NCBI GenBank assembly: GCA_902521795.1
Contig: CABYSX010000004.1
Span: forward strand, 1 to 64,000
Origin: an uncultured Alphaproteobacteria bacterium
GTDB lineage: Bacteria > Pseudomonadota > Alphaproteobacteria > HIMB59
Reading direction: 5' to 3'
Length of the DNA: 64,000 nt
Below the pieces are notes generated by a model that worked only from the letters and a program-made list of their open reading frames with translations, did not search any database and was not told where the DNA came from. Numbering within the stretch: position 1 is the stretch's first letter; each line of letters begins with the position of its first letter. Made by a program: the position numbers and the translations under genes. This document shows, piece by piece, positions 45,767 to 54,314 of this stretch.

Positions 45767-46361
45767 ATATGTCGTTGGTGTTGATGAAGTTGGTAGAGGT
45801 TCTCTTGTTGGAAGTATAATAGTTTGTGCATTTAGATCTCAAAATTCTTTCTTTAAAGTACTTCCTTTCGATGTTTCTGACTCAAAAAAAATAAATAAAA
45901 AAAAGAGAGAGGAAATTTATAACTATTTCAAATTAAATAGGGGCTTTAATTTTAATTATCAAATTATTGTTGGAAAAAAAAAATTTATTGAAAAATTTAA
46001 TATTCACAATGTAGTTTTGCAAAGCATGAAGCAATCAATTATTTTGTTATCTAAAAAAACGGATACAGTCATTATTGACGGGAAATTTATCCCAAATGGT
46101 ATGGAGGATTATAAAGTAAAAGCCCTAGTCAAAGCAGACGATAAAATAAATCAAGTCTCTGCAGCCTCTATTATTGCAAAAGTATATAGGGACAAATTAA
46201 TCACCAAACTTCACTTCAAAGATAATGTTTATCAATGGAATAAAAATGCAGGTTATGGAACTAAAAATCATTTAGAAGCTATTTATTCACATGGTGTCAG
46301 TAAATTTCATCGGACAACTTATCAACCAATAAGTAAATTTATCAAAAAGTTATCTACTTAG
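45759..46361 (+). CDS. rnhB: Ribonuclease HII
   Basis: RNase HII (200 residues) removes ribonucleotides from DNA. The catalytic carboxylates are in GVDEVGRG (Asp, Glu), VIIDGKF and KADDKINQVSAASIIAK. I start at the ATG at 45759 (MSEYVV); a TTG one codon earlier is possible. In the first motif GRGSLVGSI replaces the usual GRGPLAGP. The gene also overlaps moaB. With rnhA at 55.8 kb both RNase H types are present in the window. Confidence 0.95.
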   Translation: MSEYVVGVDEVGRGSLVGSIIVCAFRSQNSFFKVLPFDVSDSKKINKKKREEIYNYFKLNRGFNFNYQIIVGKKKFIEKFNIHNVVLQSMKQSIILLSKKTDTVIIDGKFIPNGMEDYKVKALVKADDKINQVSAASIIAKVYRDKLITKLHFKDNVYQWNKNAGYGTKNHLEAIYSHGVSKFHRTTYQPISKFIKKLST

Positions 46362-46394
46362 TTATCAACAGACTACAATGCTTTTTTTACACAT

Positions 46395-46418
46395 GATTCT
46401 ATATAAGTAATAAGATTC
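46395..46418. promoter_or_regulatory. Two GATTC (GANTC) sites upstream of ccrM
   Basis: GATTC occurs at 46395-46399 and 46414-46418, both in the 61-nt spacer between rnhB and the ccrM GTG start; the second ends 4 nt before the start. GANTC is the site CcrM methylates. In Caulobacter, GANTC sites in the ccrM promoter region couple its expression to methylation state. A similar feedback here is inferred. An AT-rich TATAAG lies between the sites as a possible -10 region. Confidence 0.45.
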
Positions 46419-46422
46419 CGTA

Positions 46423-47487
46423 GTGTTAAAACAAAATAGTCTTTACCTAGGTGATTGCATTGATCTATTTGAAAAAGTTGAAGACCATACTATAGATTTA
46501 ATTTTTTTGGACCCCCCTTACAATTTGCAACTAAATAAAGTTTTAACTAGACCAAACCATTCTGTTGTCAATGGAGTAACTCAAGATTGGGACAAATTTG
46601 ATAATTACGCTAGCTATGATGAATTTACCCTTACGTATTTACGTGAGTGTAAAAGAGTTTTAAAACCAGATGGTGGATTATGGATTATAGGGTCTTATCA
46701 CAATATATTTAGAATTGGGAAAATTCTTCAAGATCTAAACTTTTGGATTTTGAATGATGTAATTTGGGCTAAATCAAATCCTTTACCAAATTTCAGAGCA
46801 ACAAGACTTACAAATGCTCATGAAACTCTTATTTGGTGCTCAAAAAAACCTAAATCAAAATACCAATTTAATTATCACACTTTAAAAGTTGCCAACGAAG
46901 ATAAACAAGAGAGAAGTATTTGGAATTTTCCTATTTGTTCAGGTAAAGAAAGAATTAAAAATAAAACAAACCAAACAGCCCACCCTACTCAAAAACCTTT
47001 AGCTTTGATGAAAAAAATAATACTACAATCATCAATTCAAGGAGATCTGATTTTAGAACCATTTGCGGGTACGGCAAGTTTTTGTGCTGAGGGAAAATAT
47101 TTAGGTAGAAATTATATAGGTTTTGAAAAGGATAAAAATTATTTTAATTTAGCTGAAAAAAGATTAAAAAAAATTAAATCTCTAAAAAATAACTTATTAG
47201 AAGTTAATGAAAAAGATAAACCAGTTCAAAAAATTCCTTTCGCAAGTTTAATTGATAATGGTCATTTAAAACCAGGATCTATACTTTATAATAATAATAA
47301 AAACTATAAAGCTACTGTGCTTCCAGACGGAAGCATAACATACAAAAATGATAGAGGATCAATTCATAAAATAGCTGCAAAAGTAAATAAGACATCAAGT
47401 TTTAATGGATGGGATTTCTGGCATTACGAGGATAAAAAAAAGAATTTAATATCTATAGATATGATAAGAAAAAAGATGAGGGGTTAG
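46423..47487 (+). CDS. ccrM: CcrM-type GANTC adenine-N6 methyltransferase
   Basis: CcrM (354 residues) methylates the adenine of GANTC and marks replication state in alphaproteobacteria. It is a beta-class enzyme: the catalytic motif DPPY is at 30-33 (DPPYNLQ), followed by GSYHNIFRIG, PLPNFRATRLTNAHETLIW, HPTQKPLAL and the SAM-binding EPFAGTASF. A C-terminal RAMA-type domain (about 265-350, with GSIHKIAAKVNKTSSFNGWDFWHY in part) is complete, as in Caulobacter. The start is GTG at 46423. It overlaps the convergent mutY gene by 4 nt. Its presence argues against an organism that lacks the CcrM system. Confidence 0.97.
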   Translation: MLKQNSLYLGDCIDLFEKVEDHTIDLIFLDPPYNLQLNKVLTRPNHSVVNGVTQDWDKFDNYASYDEFTLTYLRECKRVLKPDGGLWIIGSYHNIFRIGKILQDLNFWILNDVIWAKSNPLPNFRATRLTNAHETLIWCSKKPKSKYQFNYHTLKVANEDKQERSIWNFPICSGKERIKNKTNQTAHPTQKPLALMKKIILQSSIQGDLILEPFAGTASFCAEGKYLGRNYIGFEKDKNYFNLAEKRLKKIKSLKNNLLEVNEKDKPVQKIPFASLIDNGHLKPGSILYNNNKNYKATVLPDGSITYKNDRGSIHKIAAKVNKTSSFNGWDFWHYEDKKKNLISIDMIRKKMRG

Positions 47488-48482
47488 TTAAGTATTTTTT
47501 TAAATAATGTTGGTAAAGCAAGTTCTTTTGTTTTTATCTTTTCGATCCATACTGTATTAGCAATTTTTAATTTTTTTTGATTTAATTTATAAACATTAAC
47601 TTGAAAGTGGTTATTTGTAATTACAAATTTAAAACTTTTGATCTTCTCTTTTTTTTTTAATTTTATGTTTGAGATAAATTCTTCATCCAAATTTGAGGGT
47701 AAATGGATAAAATTTTTGTAAAATTGAAATTTTGGTTTTTTTATAAAACAAATGTGTAAAGGGGAGTTTAGTATATAAAAGTCAATTTTTTTATTAATTT
47801 TTTTTGTATTTTGATTATTTTCAAATTTTTGAAAAGCTGATTTACAAAAATTAGAAAATTTACATTTATCACAATCAGGATTATTTTTTTTACAAATTAT
47901 AGAACTAAAATCCATCATAGACTCAGCTAAACTTCTATAGGAAATCTTTTTTTTACAAGCCAAACTTAATATACTTTCAACTTCATTATCTTTAAAATTA
48001 GCACCAGATATTCTTTCTACTAATCTTTTCACATTAACATCAATAGGGAATGCTTTTTGGTTATGGCCTATAGCTAATATTGCACTTGATGTGTATCTAC
48101 CAACACCAGGTAAGGAAATTAGCGAATCCCTATTATCTGGTAAAACACCATTAAATTTATTGTTAATAATTGTTACTGCTTTGAATAAATTTACTGCCCT
48201 GTTGTAATAACCTAAACCTGACCAAACTTTGAGTAATTGTTCTAATTTTTTATTTTTAAAAGAATTAAAACTTGGAAAAATGTTTATTATTTCTAATATT
48301 TTGTTTTCTACTGTTTTCACAGTAGTTTGTTGAAGCATAATTTCTGATAAATAAGTTAGATATAAATCTCTATTTCTTCTCCAATATAAGTTTCTTTGAT
48401 TTTTTTTAAACCAATGTAGAATTAATGGAATAAATTTATTTTTATGAAAAAATTCTCCAAGCTCAATGACATTGCTTTTCAT
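47484..48482 (-). CDS. mutY: A/G-specific adenine DNA glycosylase
   Basis: MutY (332 residues) removes A mispaired with 8-oxoG. Visible are the catalytic Glu in SEIMLQQTTV, the helix-hairpin-helix LPGVGRYTSSAIL, the catalytic Asp in PIDVNVKRL and the 4Fe-4S ligands C-x6-C-x2-C-x5-C (CKKNNPDCDKCKFSNFC). The C-terminal Nudix-like recognition domain is present but divergent. Its first 39 nt overlap the divergent DUF721 gene on the other strand. Confidence 0.96.
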   Translation of the reverse strand: MKSNVIELGEFFHKNKFIPLILHWFKKNQRNLYWRRNRDLYLTYLSEIMLQQTTVKTVENKILEIINIFPSFNSFKNKKLEQLLKVWSGLGYYNRAVNLFKAVTIINNKFNGVLPDNRDSLISLPGVGRYTSSAILAIGHNQKAFPIDVNVKRLVERISGANFKDNEVESILSLACKKKISYRSLAESMMDFSSIICKKNNPDCDKCKFSNFCKSAFQKFENNQNTKKINKKIDFYILNSPLHICFIKKPKFQFYKNFIHLPSNLDEEFISNIKLKKKEKIKSFKFVITNNHFQVNVYKLNQKKLKIANTVWIEKIKTKELALPTLFKKILN

Positions 48483-48896
48483 TTAGTTAATAAAGTAAAT
48501 AAAAAAAAACTAAAAATAAATACTCTTCTTCTTAAAGATTGGGAGTATATTTTTGGTAAAAATAATAAATTTGTTAAATTAAAAAAAACTATAATTAATC
48601 ATAGAATAGAATCTGTTATCTTTGAATTTAGAGTGAACCCTAGTAAATCATTTGAGATGCACTCTAAGACAAATGAAATCATCATAAAAATAGAGGAAGT
48701 GACTGGAACAAGAGTAAATAAAATCGTATTTTTTCAAGACCTTTCTCATAGTAATTCAAAGTTTGATAATAATACTAACTTATCCAACAAAGCTTCTGGA
48801 AAAACTCTTAATAATCAAAAATTTAATGATATAAAAGATCAAGAAGTAAGATCTATTTTTGAAAATATTAATAAAAGGATATATGAAAATAATTAG
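48444..48896 (+). CDS. DUF721 (DciA-like) protein
   Basis: This 150-residue protein fits DUF721/DciA, a KH-like fold implicated in loading the replicative helicase in bacteria without DnaC. The core pattern is LKDWEYIFGKNNKFVK followed by a beta strand (SVIFEFRV), the II.KI helix and the strand NKIVFFQDL. The C-terminal third is Asn/Lys-rich and poorly conserved. It begins inside mutY on the opposite strand and overlaps the dsbA-like gene by 14 nt, the conserved mutY-DUF721-dsbA-smc neighbourhood. Confidence 0.75.
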   Translation: MKKFSKLNDIAFHLVNKVNKKKLKINTLLLKDWEYIFGKNNKFVKLKKTIINHRIESVIFEFRVNPSKSFEMHSKTNEIIIKIEEVTGTRVNKIVFFQDLSHSNSKFDNNTNLSNKASGKTLNNQKFNDIKDQEVRSIFENINKRIYENN

Positions 48897-49500
48897 TTTA
48901 ATACTTGTTTGGGGAGTGCTCTTCTTTAACTCGGCAATATCGAAAGATTACGAATATAAACAATATATTGATGATAATAATATAAAGCCTTTAATTGAGT
49001 CATTAGAGGAAAATACGGTTGATATAATTGAGTTTTCTTCATTTAGCTGTTCGCATTGTGCTGAATTTCATAACCAAACACTTCAAGAATTAAAGGAAAG
49101 CAACGTATACAAGAATATTAATTTTTACTTAATTGACTTTCCATTAAACCAAGCCGCTTTTTACGCAACAATCGTAGCAAATTGCAACGAAGGTATTCGT
49201 CCAAGCTATGTCGACTCTGTTTATAGAAACTATGATGTTTGGACAAAAGCAAGTTCAGGAGAAGAGATAATTGAATTACTCAATAGTTATGGATTACAAC
49301 ATGGACTTGGAGATGAAGAGTTGCAATCTTGTTTAAAAGATGAGGACTCCCACAACAGACTTTTATCCCTACAAGTTGATGCTCAAAACATTTTTGGAGT
49401 TGAGAGCACACCAACATTTTTAATTAATGGAGAAAAAGTTCAAGGTAATAGACCAGCTTCAGAATTTATAAAAATAATTAAAAAAAAATTGAATAATTAA
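48883..49500 (+). CDS. DsbA-like thiol-disulfide oxidoreductase
   Basis: This 205-residue periplasmic thioredoxin-fold protein starts best at the ATG at 48883, which gives a clean signal peptide (about 1-21) and a weak AAAAGGA 6-7 nt upstream; an earlier ATG at 48859 gives no good signal. The active site is C56-S-H-C59, and the cis-Pro loop is VESTPTFLING. A helical insertion follows as in DsbA. The CSHC dipeptide differs from the classic CPHC, which should alter redox potential. smc follows after 1 nt. Confidence 0.92.
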   Translation: MKIISLILVWGVLFFNSAISKDYEYKQYIDDNNIKPLIESLEENTVDIIEFSSFSCSHCAEFHNQTLQELKESNVYKNINFYLIDFPLNQAAFYATIVANCNEGIRPSYVDSVYRNYDVWTKASSGEEIIELLNSYGLQHGLGDEELQSCLKDEDSHNRLLSLQVDAQNIFGVESTPTFLINGEKVQGNRPASEFIKIIKKKLNN

Positions 49501-49501
49501 T

Positions 49502-52102
49502 TTGTTATCTTTAGATAAACTCTCAATTAAAGGTTTTAAATCTTTTGTTGAGCCTACAGATTTTGAGATAAAAAATGGGCTTACTGGGATTGTAGGTCCT
49601 AATGGTTGTGGAAAGTCAAATATTGTTGAGGCAGTTAGGTTTGGTTTAGGAGAGGTCTCTGCTAAACAGCTTCGTGGTAAAGAAATTGATGATTTGATTT
49701 TTAATGGAACTGATAGCCGTCCTTCATGGAATATTGCAGAGGTAGGGTTATTTGTAAATATTGAAGGAAGCGATTTAGAAAATAAATTTGAGTCCAAACA
49801 ATTAGAGATTGCCAGGAAGATTTGGAGGGGAGAGGGAACAAATTCCTTCATAAACGGTAAAGAAGTTAGATTAAAAGATATACAATTACTTTTTGCAGAT
49901 GCATCTACATCAGCAAGATCTACTTCTATAGTTAGCCAAGGAAGAATAGGAGCTATCACTCAAGCTAAACCAGAAGATAGGAAAATGGTATTAGAGGAAG
50001 CTGCAGGAATATTAGGTTTACAGTCTAGAAGGCACGATGCAGAGTTAAGATTAAAAGGTGCTAACAATAATTTACTAAGAGTAGAAGATGTAATTGAGAC
50101 ATACGAAGAACAATTAGCTATTCTTAAAAAGCAAGCTAAGGAAGCAGAAAGATTTAGAAATATATCAACATTAATCAAAAATGCTGAAGCTTCTGTATTT
50201 TTTGTTAAGAGAAACGAACTTCAACTTATTATTGAAAAACTGAATGAGGAAAAAGATAAAATTAAAATAAAGCTTGCTGACTTTCAAGGTGATGTATCAA
50301 TCCAAGATCAAGCATATGAGAATTTAAAAGTTAAAATTCCCCCAATGAGAGAAAAATCTTACTCATTGAATAGCGAACTAGATAGATTGAATATGACTGT
50401 AGAAAATCTAAAACAAGAAGAATTGCGTTTTGAAGAACATAAAATAAATTTAGAGCATCGAATAAAACAACTAAATCAAGATTTGCTAATCGAACAAAAA
50501 CAATTTGAAGATACCAATAATAAAATTAAGACAATAAAAAAAGATATTGAAGATTTGTCTTCTAAGGATTTTGAAGCAGAAAATCGTGACAAACCCATAA
50601 ATCAATCTGATAAAAGTTTACTAAATAATATTTCCTTTGATAAAAAATATGAAAATGCAGTAGCTGCTATTTTTGGTAAAGAGCTTTTGGCATCACTTGA
50701 GCCAGATGATATATATTATTGGAGTGAGCATTTAAGAGAGAACGCTACAAAAAAATTTAATTTTAATTGTGAGTTAGCTTCAAATGTTATAAAAGCCCCG
50801 AAAAAAGTAATTAATAAACTTAAAAATGTAGCAATCGTATCTACAAAAAAAGAAGGAACAGAAAATCATAGTAAAATAAATATCGGTCAAGCTATTGTTG
50901 ATTTAGAGGGTAATTTGTGGAGGTGGGATGGCCTTTTTATTTCAAGTAGCTATGAAGCAAATATTTCTACAATCCTCTCAGAATTAAAGGAAAAGAGACT
51001 GAATGATCTCAAAAAGCAAATTATTGAATGGGAAAGAATTTTAGAGGTCACAAATCAAAAAACTGATGATTTAAATCAGAGAATAAAAAACACAAAGGAA
51101 GAATTAGAAGTATCTGAGAATAACCCAGGAGATATTGATAGTAAAAGACAGTTTTTACTGAATAAAATTAATCAACTAGATGGTGAAAAAAAACTTTTTG
51201 ACAACGAGTTACAAGAACAAGAAAATCTCTTAGAAAAACTCTCCAAAGAGTTGAGAAGTAAAGAACAAAATTACTCAGTTGTTAAAGAGGAGTTAATTCG
51301 AAAAGAATCAGAAATTTCAAATTATTCAAATAACTTAACTCAGCTCGCACAATCTTGTAGAGAAAAAATAAATGTCGATTTATTAAATTTAGAAAATGAA
51401 GTAGAAAAATTCAAGAAAGATGAAGATTTAGAGATTGCAGAAAAAAGAGTTTCAAGATTGAATGCTGAAAGAGAGAGAATTGGTGCTGTAAATTTACTTG
51501 CTGAAGATGAATATGTTAAATTAAGAGAAAAAGTTGATGAAACGATTAAAGATAAAAATGAGATACAAGAGTCTATTGAAAAGCTTCACGAGGCAATTAA
51601 TAAAATTAATAAAGAAGGTGTCACTAGGTTAAAAGATGCTTTTAAAATTGTTAATGAAAATTTTGAAAGACTCTTCACCAAATTATTTGGTGGGGGGAAA
51701 GCTTATTTAAAACTTTTACAGAATGATGAAGACCCGCTAAATTCAGGTCTAGAGATATTCGCAAGTCCTCCTGGAAAAAAAATGCAAAATATAACTCTTT
51801 TATCAGGGGGTGAGCAGGCATTAACTGCGATATCTCTATTATTTGCTGTATTCATGGCAAACCCCTCACCTTTTTGTATATTAGATGAGGTTGACGCCCC
51901 TTTAGATGACAATAATGTTGACAGATTTTGTAGTATGGTTGAGGAAATTTCTGAAAAAGTGCAAACTAAATTTATAATTATTACTCATAATAGAATGACC
52001 ATGTCTCGAGTAGATAGGCTTTATGGTGTTACAATGCCTGAAGAGGGAATTTCTCAAATAGTCTCTGTAGAATTAGAAGAAGCAGTAAAGTACGCTGAAT
52101 AA
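49502..52102 (+). CDS. smc: Chromosome segregation protein SMC, short-armed
   Basis: SMC (866 residues) is the DNA-organising ATPase of the bacterial condensin. Both head halves are intact: Walker A GPNGCGKS (32-39), the VSQGRIG Q-loop (145-150), signature LSGGEQ (767-772) and Walker B FCILDEVDAP (791-800). A hinge of about 115 residues (375-490, including NLWRWDG) is recognisable. The coiled-coil arms are only about 190 and 215 residues, whereas typical SMC proteins are about 1150-1200 residues with arms over 300. The TTG start at 49502 follows dsbA by one base, and atpI overlaps its stop. Confidence 0.95.
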   Translation: MLSLDKLSIKGFKSFVEPTDFEIKNGLTGIVGPNGCGKSNIVEAVRFGLGEVSAKQLRGKEIDDLIFNGTDSRPSWNIAEVGLFVNIEGSDLENKFESKQLEIARKIWRGEGTNSFINGKEVRLKDIQLLFADASTSARSTSIVSQGRIGAITQAKPEDRKMVLEEAAGILGLQSRRHDAELRLKGANNNLLRVEDVIETYEEQLAILKKQAKEAERFRNISTLIKNAEASVFFVKRNELQLIIEKLNEEKDKIKIKLADFQGDVSIQDQAYENLKVKIPPMREKSYSLNSELDRLNMTVENLKQEELRFEEHKINLEHRIKQLNQDLLIEQKQFEDTNNKIKTIKKDIEDLSSKDFEAENRDKPINQSDKSLLNNISFDKKYENAVAAIFGKELLASLEPDDIYYWSEHLRENATKKFNFNCELASNVIKAPKKVINKLKNVAIVSTKKEGTENHSKINIGQAIVDLEGNLWRWDGLFISSSYEANISTILSELKEKRLNDLKKQIIEWERILEVTNQKTDDLNQRIKNTKEELEVSENNPGDIDSKRQFLLNKINQLDGEKKLFDNELQEQENLLEKLSKELRSKEQNYSVVKEELIRKESEISNYSNNLTQLAQSCREKINVDLLNLENEVEKFKKDEDLEIAEKRVSRLNAERERIGAVNLLAEDEYVKLREKVDETIKDKNEIQESIEKLHEAINKINKEGVTRLKDAFKIVNENFERLFTKLFGGGKAYLKLLQNDEDPLNSGLEIFASPPGKKMQNITLLSGGEQALTAISLLFAVFMANPSPFCILDEVDAPLDDNNVDRFCSMVEEISEKVQTKFIIITHNRMTMSRVDRLYGVTMPEEGISQIVSVELEEAVKYAE

Positions 52103-52335
52103 TGGGCAATAATGAAGAACCTGACAACAAACCTAAGATGCAAGGTCTTAGCTTTGCATATAGAATCTCAACAGAGCTATTAGGTGCCTTAATAGTTTCT
52201 GTTATTATTGGTTTGCTTATAGATAAGATGTTTAACAGCAAGCCTATTGGGTTAATAACGTTGATAATACTTGGTTTTTTTGCTGGTTTGCTGAATATTT
52301 ACAGGCTTATACGTCGCATAGAAAATCCCAAATAA
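52102..52335 (+). CDS. atpI: ATP synthase assembly protein AtpI
   Basis: This 77-residue protein with two membrane helices matches AtpI/AtpZ, which helps build the c-ring and may transport magnesium. The segment ELLGALIVSVIIGLLIDK followed by FFAGLLNIYRL is typical. Its ATG shares a base with the smc stop (TAATG). It leads the Fo operon atpI-atpB-atpE-b-prime-atpF, which in alphaproteobacteria is separate from the F1 genes. Confidence 0.9.
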   Translation: MGNNEEPDNKPKMQGLSFAYRISTELLGALIVSVIIGLLIDKMFNSKPIGLITLIILGFFAGLLNIYRLIRRIENPK

Positions 52336-52353
52336 ATCTGTTTTATTACCACC

Positions 52354-53106
52354 ATGGCCAAAGGCGAAAGTCCCCTTAAACAGTTTGAAATTCAGCCAAT
52401 AATAGACATAAATCTGTTTGGATTAGATATTTCATTTACCAATTCAGCTTTATGGATGACTGTAACGACTGCGTTTATAATGATATTTTTTACTGCACCT
52501 TTTTTAAAATCAAAAAAAACAAATTCTGTAAGTGATCTTTACCCGTCTAGGATGCAAGTAGCAGCAGAACTAGGTTTTAGTTTTATTAATAGTTTATTAA
52601 GTGACACAGTTGGCAAAGAGGGGAAGAAGTACTTTTCCTTAGTATTTACTTTATTTATGTTCATTCTCTTTGGTAATCTTTTTGGAATGATCCCCTATAG
52701 TTTTACCTTTACTAGCCATATTATTGTTACGCTTGCACTTGCCATGGGTGTTTTTATTTTTGTTACTATTTTAGGTTTTGTAAAACATGGTGTAAAGTTT
52801 TTTGGCTTCTTTGTAATTCCTGGTTTACCTATTTATATGCTCCCTCTTCTTATACCTATAGAAATAATTTCTTACTTATCTAGACCTATAAGTTTATCTG
52901 TTCGACTCTTTGCTAATATGCTTGCTGGTCATACTTTATTAAAAGTTTTTGCGGGTTTTGTATCTGCTTTAGGAATTTTTGGAATTCTGCCGTTAGTATT
53001 TATAATTGCCTTAACAGGTTTAGAAATACTGATAGCATTTTTGCAAGCATATGTCTTTGCGATATTAACATGTTTGTATATTAACGACGCTTTACACTTA
53101 CACTAG
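52354..53106 (+). CDS. atpB: ATP synthase Fo subunit a
   Basis: Subunit a (250 residues) forms the two proton half-channels next to the c-ring. The essential Arg is R184 in LSVRLFANMLAGH, and the last helix includes EILIAFLQAYVFAILTCLYI. Five to six membrane helices are predicted. The start is ATG 18 nt after atpI; no Shine-Dalgarno sequence is seen. Confidence 0.97.
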   Translation: MAKGESPLKQFEIQPIIDINLFGLDISFTNSALWMTVTTAFIMIFFTAPFLKSKKTNSVSDLYPSRMQVAAELGFSFINSLLSDTVGKEGKKYFSLVFTLFMFILFGNLFGMIPYSFTFTSHIIVTLALAMGVFIFVTILGFVKHGVKFFGFFVIPGLPIYMLPLLIPIEIISYLSRPISLSVRLFANMLAGHTLLKVFAGFVSALGIFGILPLVFIIALTGLEILIAFLQAYVFAILTCLYINDALHLH

Positions 53107-53114
53107 ATGTACAT

Positions 53115-53121
53115 AAGGAGG
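53115..53121 (+). promoter_or_regulatory. Strong Shine-Dalgarno sequence of atpE
   Basis: AAGGAGG ends 5 nt before the atpE ATG. Few genes in this window have such a site; those I checked (pyk, uvrB, uvrC, prs, rplY, pth, atpB, thrB) have none. The c subunit is needed in about ten copies per complex, so a strong site fits the stoichiometry. Confidence 0.8.
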
Positions 53122-53126
53122 TAAAT

Positions 53127-53354
53127 ATGGAACTAGTTGAAGGACTTAAATATTTAGGTGCAGGTTTAGCCGTGATTGGTGTGATCGGTGCTGGTATTGG
53201 TATTGGTAATGTTTTTGCTGCATTTATTACAGCTGTTGGAAGAAACCCAGCTGCAAGAAATGAAGTCTTTACCATGACAATGTTGGGTTTTGCCCTAGTT
53301 GAAGCTATTGCTTTATTCGCATTAGTTATAGCCTTAGTAATATTATTTTCCTAA
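53127..53354 (+). CDS. atpE: ATP synthase Fo subunit c
   Basis: Subunit c (75 residues) is a two-helix hairpin that forms the rotor ring. The first helix is Gly/Ile/Ala-rich (GAGLAVIGVIGAGIGIGN in part), the polar loop is R39-N-P, and the proton-carrying carboxylate is E59 in ALVEAIALF. Lack of the Na-binding pattern suggests a proton rather than a sodium ring. It is translated from a strong Shine-Dalgarno site. Confidence 0.97.
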   Translation: MELVEGLKYLGAGLAVIGVIGAGIGIGNVFAAFITAVGRNPAARNEVFTMTMLGFALVEAIALFALVIALVILFS

Positions 53355-53358
53355 GGAG
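53353..53358 (+). promoter_or_regulatory. Shine-Dalgarno sequence of the b-prime gene
   Basis: AAGGAG starts within the atpE stop codon region (53353-53358) and lies 12 nt before the ATG at 53371. Spacing is longer than ideal but usable. Along with the atpE site it is one of the few canonical sites in the window. Confidence 0.6.
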
Positions 53359-53370
53359 ATTGAGTAACTT

Positions 53371-53829
53371 ATGCCTCAATTAGAGCAAGTAGAATTTTTT
53401 ATTTCTCAGCTTTTTTGGCTGGGTGTATTTTTTGTAATACTGTTTTCAGTACTAACATATATAACACTCCCTAAAATTAGAGCTTTTTTGAATCAAAGAG
53501 ATGATTTTGTTAAATCACATATCTCTAAACAAGATGAATTAATCAAAAAAGCTGAGTCAATAATTGAAAACTATGAGGCTAAGCTAAAAGAAGCTAAAAA
53601 CCAAGCATCAGAGATAATAAATGATGCAAAAGATAAAGCTCTTCAAGAAAGCGAGACTTTAATTAAATCTACTGAGGAAAAAATCCAACAAGAAATTAGG
53701 CAAACTGAGGAAAGAGTGACTAAAGAAAAAGATTTAGCCATATCAGAGCTAAATGTCCAACTTAAAGACTCAGCTACCAATTTTATCTCTAAAGTAACCA
53801 AAATAGAAAAAGGTAATATTACTATTTAA
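53371..53829 (+). CDS. ATP synthase Fo subunit b-prime
   Basis: This 152-residue protein has one N-terminal membrane helix (about 10-30) and a long charged helix, the peripheral-stalk design of subunit b. In alphaproteobacteria the gene directly after atpE is the b-prime (AtpF-prime, also AtpG or AtpX) copy, which forms a heterodimer with subunit b. The coiled-coil part runs from about 45 to 150. The stop overlaps the atpF ATG by one base. Confidence 0.93.
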   Translation: MPQLEQVEFFISQLFWLGVFFVILFSVLTYITLPKIRAFLNQRDDFVKSHISKQDELIKKAESIIENYEAKLKEAKNQASEIINDAKDKALQESETLIKSTEEKIQQEIRQTEERVTKEKDLAISELNVQLKDSATNFISKVTKIEKGNITI

Positions 53830-54314
53830 TGAGTTATTTATTTTCAGATCCTAAGTTTTGGCTATTAATTTCATTTATAGTTTTCGTGATTTTGATGATT
53901 AAACCATTTAAAAGTATGATGATAGGTGGTTTAGACTCAAAAATTGAAGAGATTAAACAAAATATAGATAAGTCTCTTGAGTCTTTTACAGAAGCTGAAG
54001 AGAGACTCAAAGATGCAGAAAAAAGGACTTTAGATTTGTCTAATAAAGTTGATGAAATCATTTCTAATGCTAAGTCGCAAGCAGAGTCTATTTCTAAAAA
54101 TATAATTGAAAAGACAAGGCAAACTGTAAAATCAAAAGAAAAGAATTCTACAGATCGGATTAAACAAATTGAGCTGTCTGCTATCCAATCTATTAAAAGT
54201 CAGGCCTCAATTGAATTGAATGCCATTATAAAAAATTATTTTTCAAATTTATCTGATGAGAATAGAACTAAAATATTAGATAATAGTGTAATTGACCTTA
54301 AATCAGTTAATTAA
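53829..54314 (+). CDS. atpF: ATP synthase Fo subunit b
   Basis: Subunit b (161 residues) has an N-terminal helix (about 7-24) and a long coiled coil, and pairs with b-prime to link Fo to the F1 head. The first residues (LFSDPKFWLLISFIVF) match subunit b of alphaproteobacteria. It is the last gene of the Fo operon; its 3-prime 8 nt overlap the convergent lipoprotein gene. Confidence 0.93.
   Translation: MSYLFSDPKFWLLISFIVFVILMIKPFKSMMIGGLDSKIEEIKQNIDKSLESFTEAEERLKDAEKRTLDLSNKVDEIISNAKSQAESISKNIIEKTRQTVKSKEKNSTDRIKQIELSAIQSIKSQASIELNAIIKNYFSNLSDENRTKILDNSVIDLKSVN

Noticed and set aside
49459..49959. Open frame of 166 codons antisense to the start of smc
   Set aside because: It mirrors the conserved smc head domain, has no family resemblance, and would have to be read against a coding strand under strong selection.
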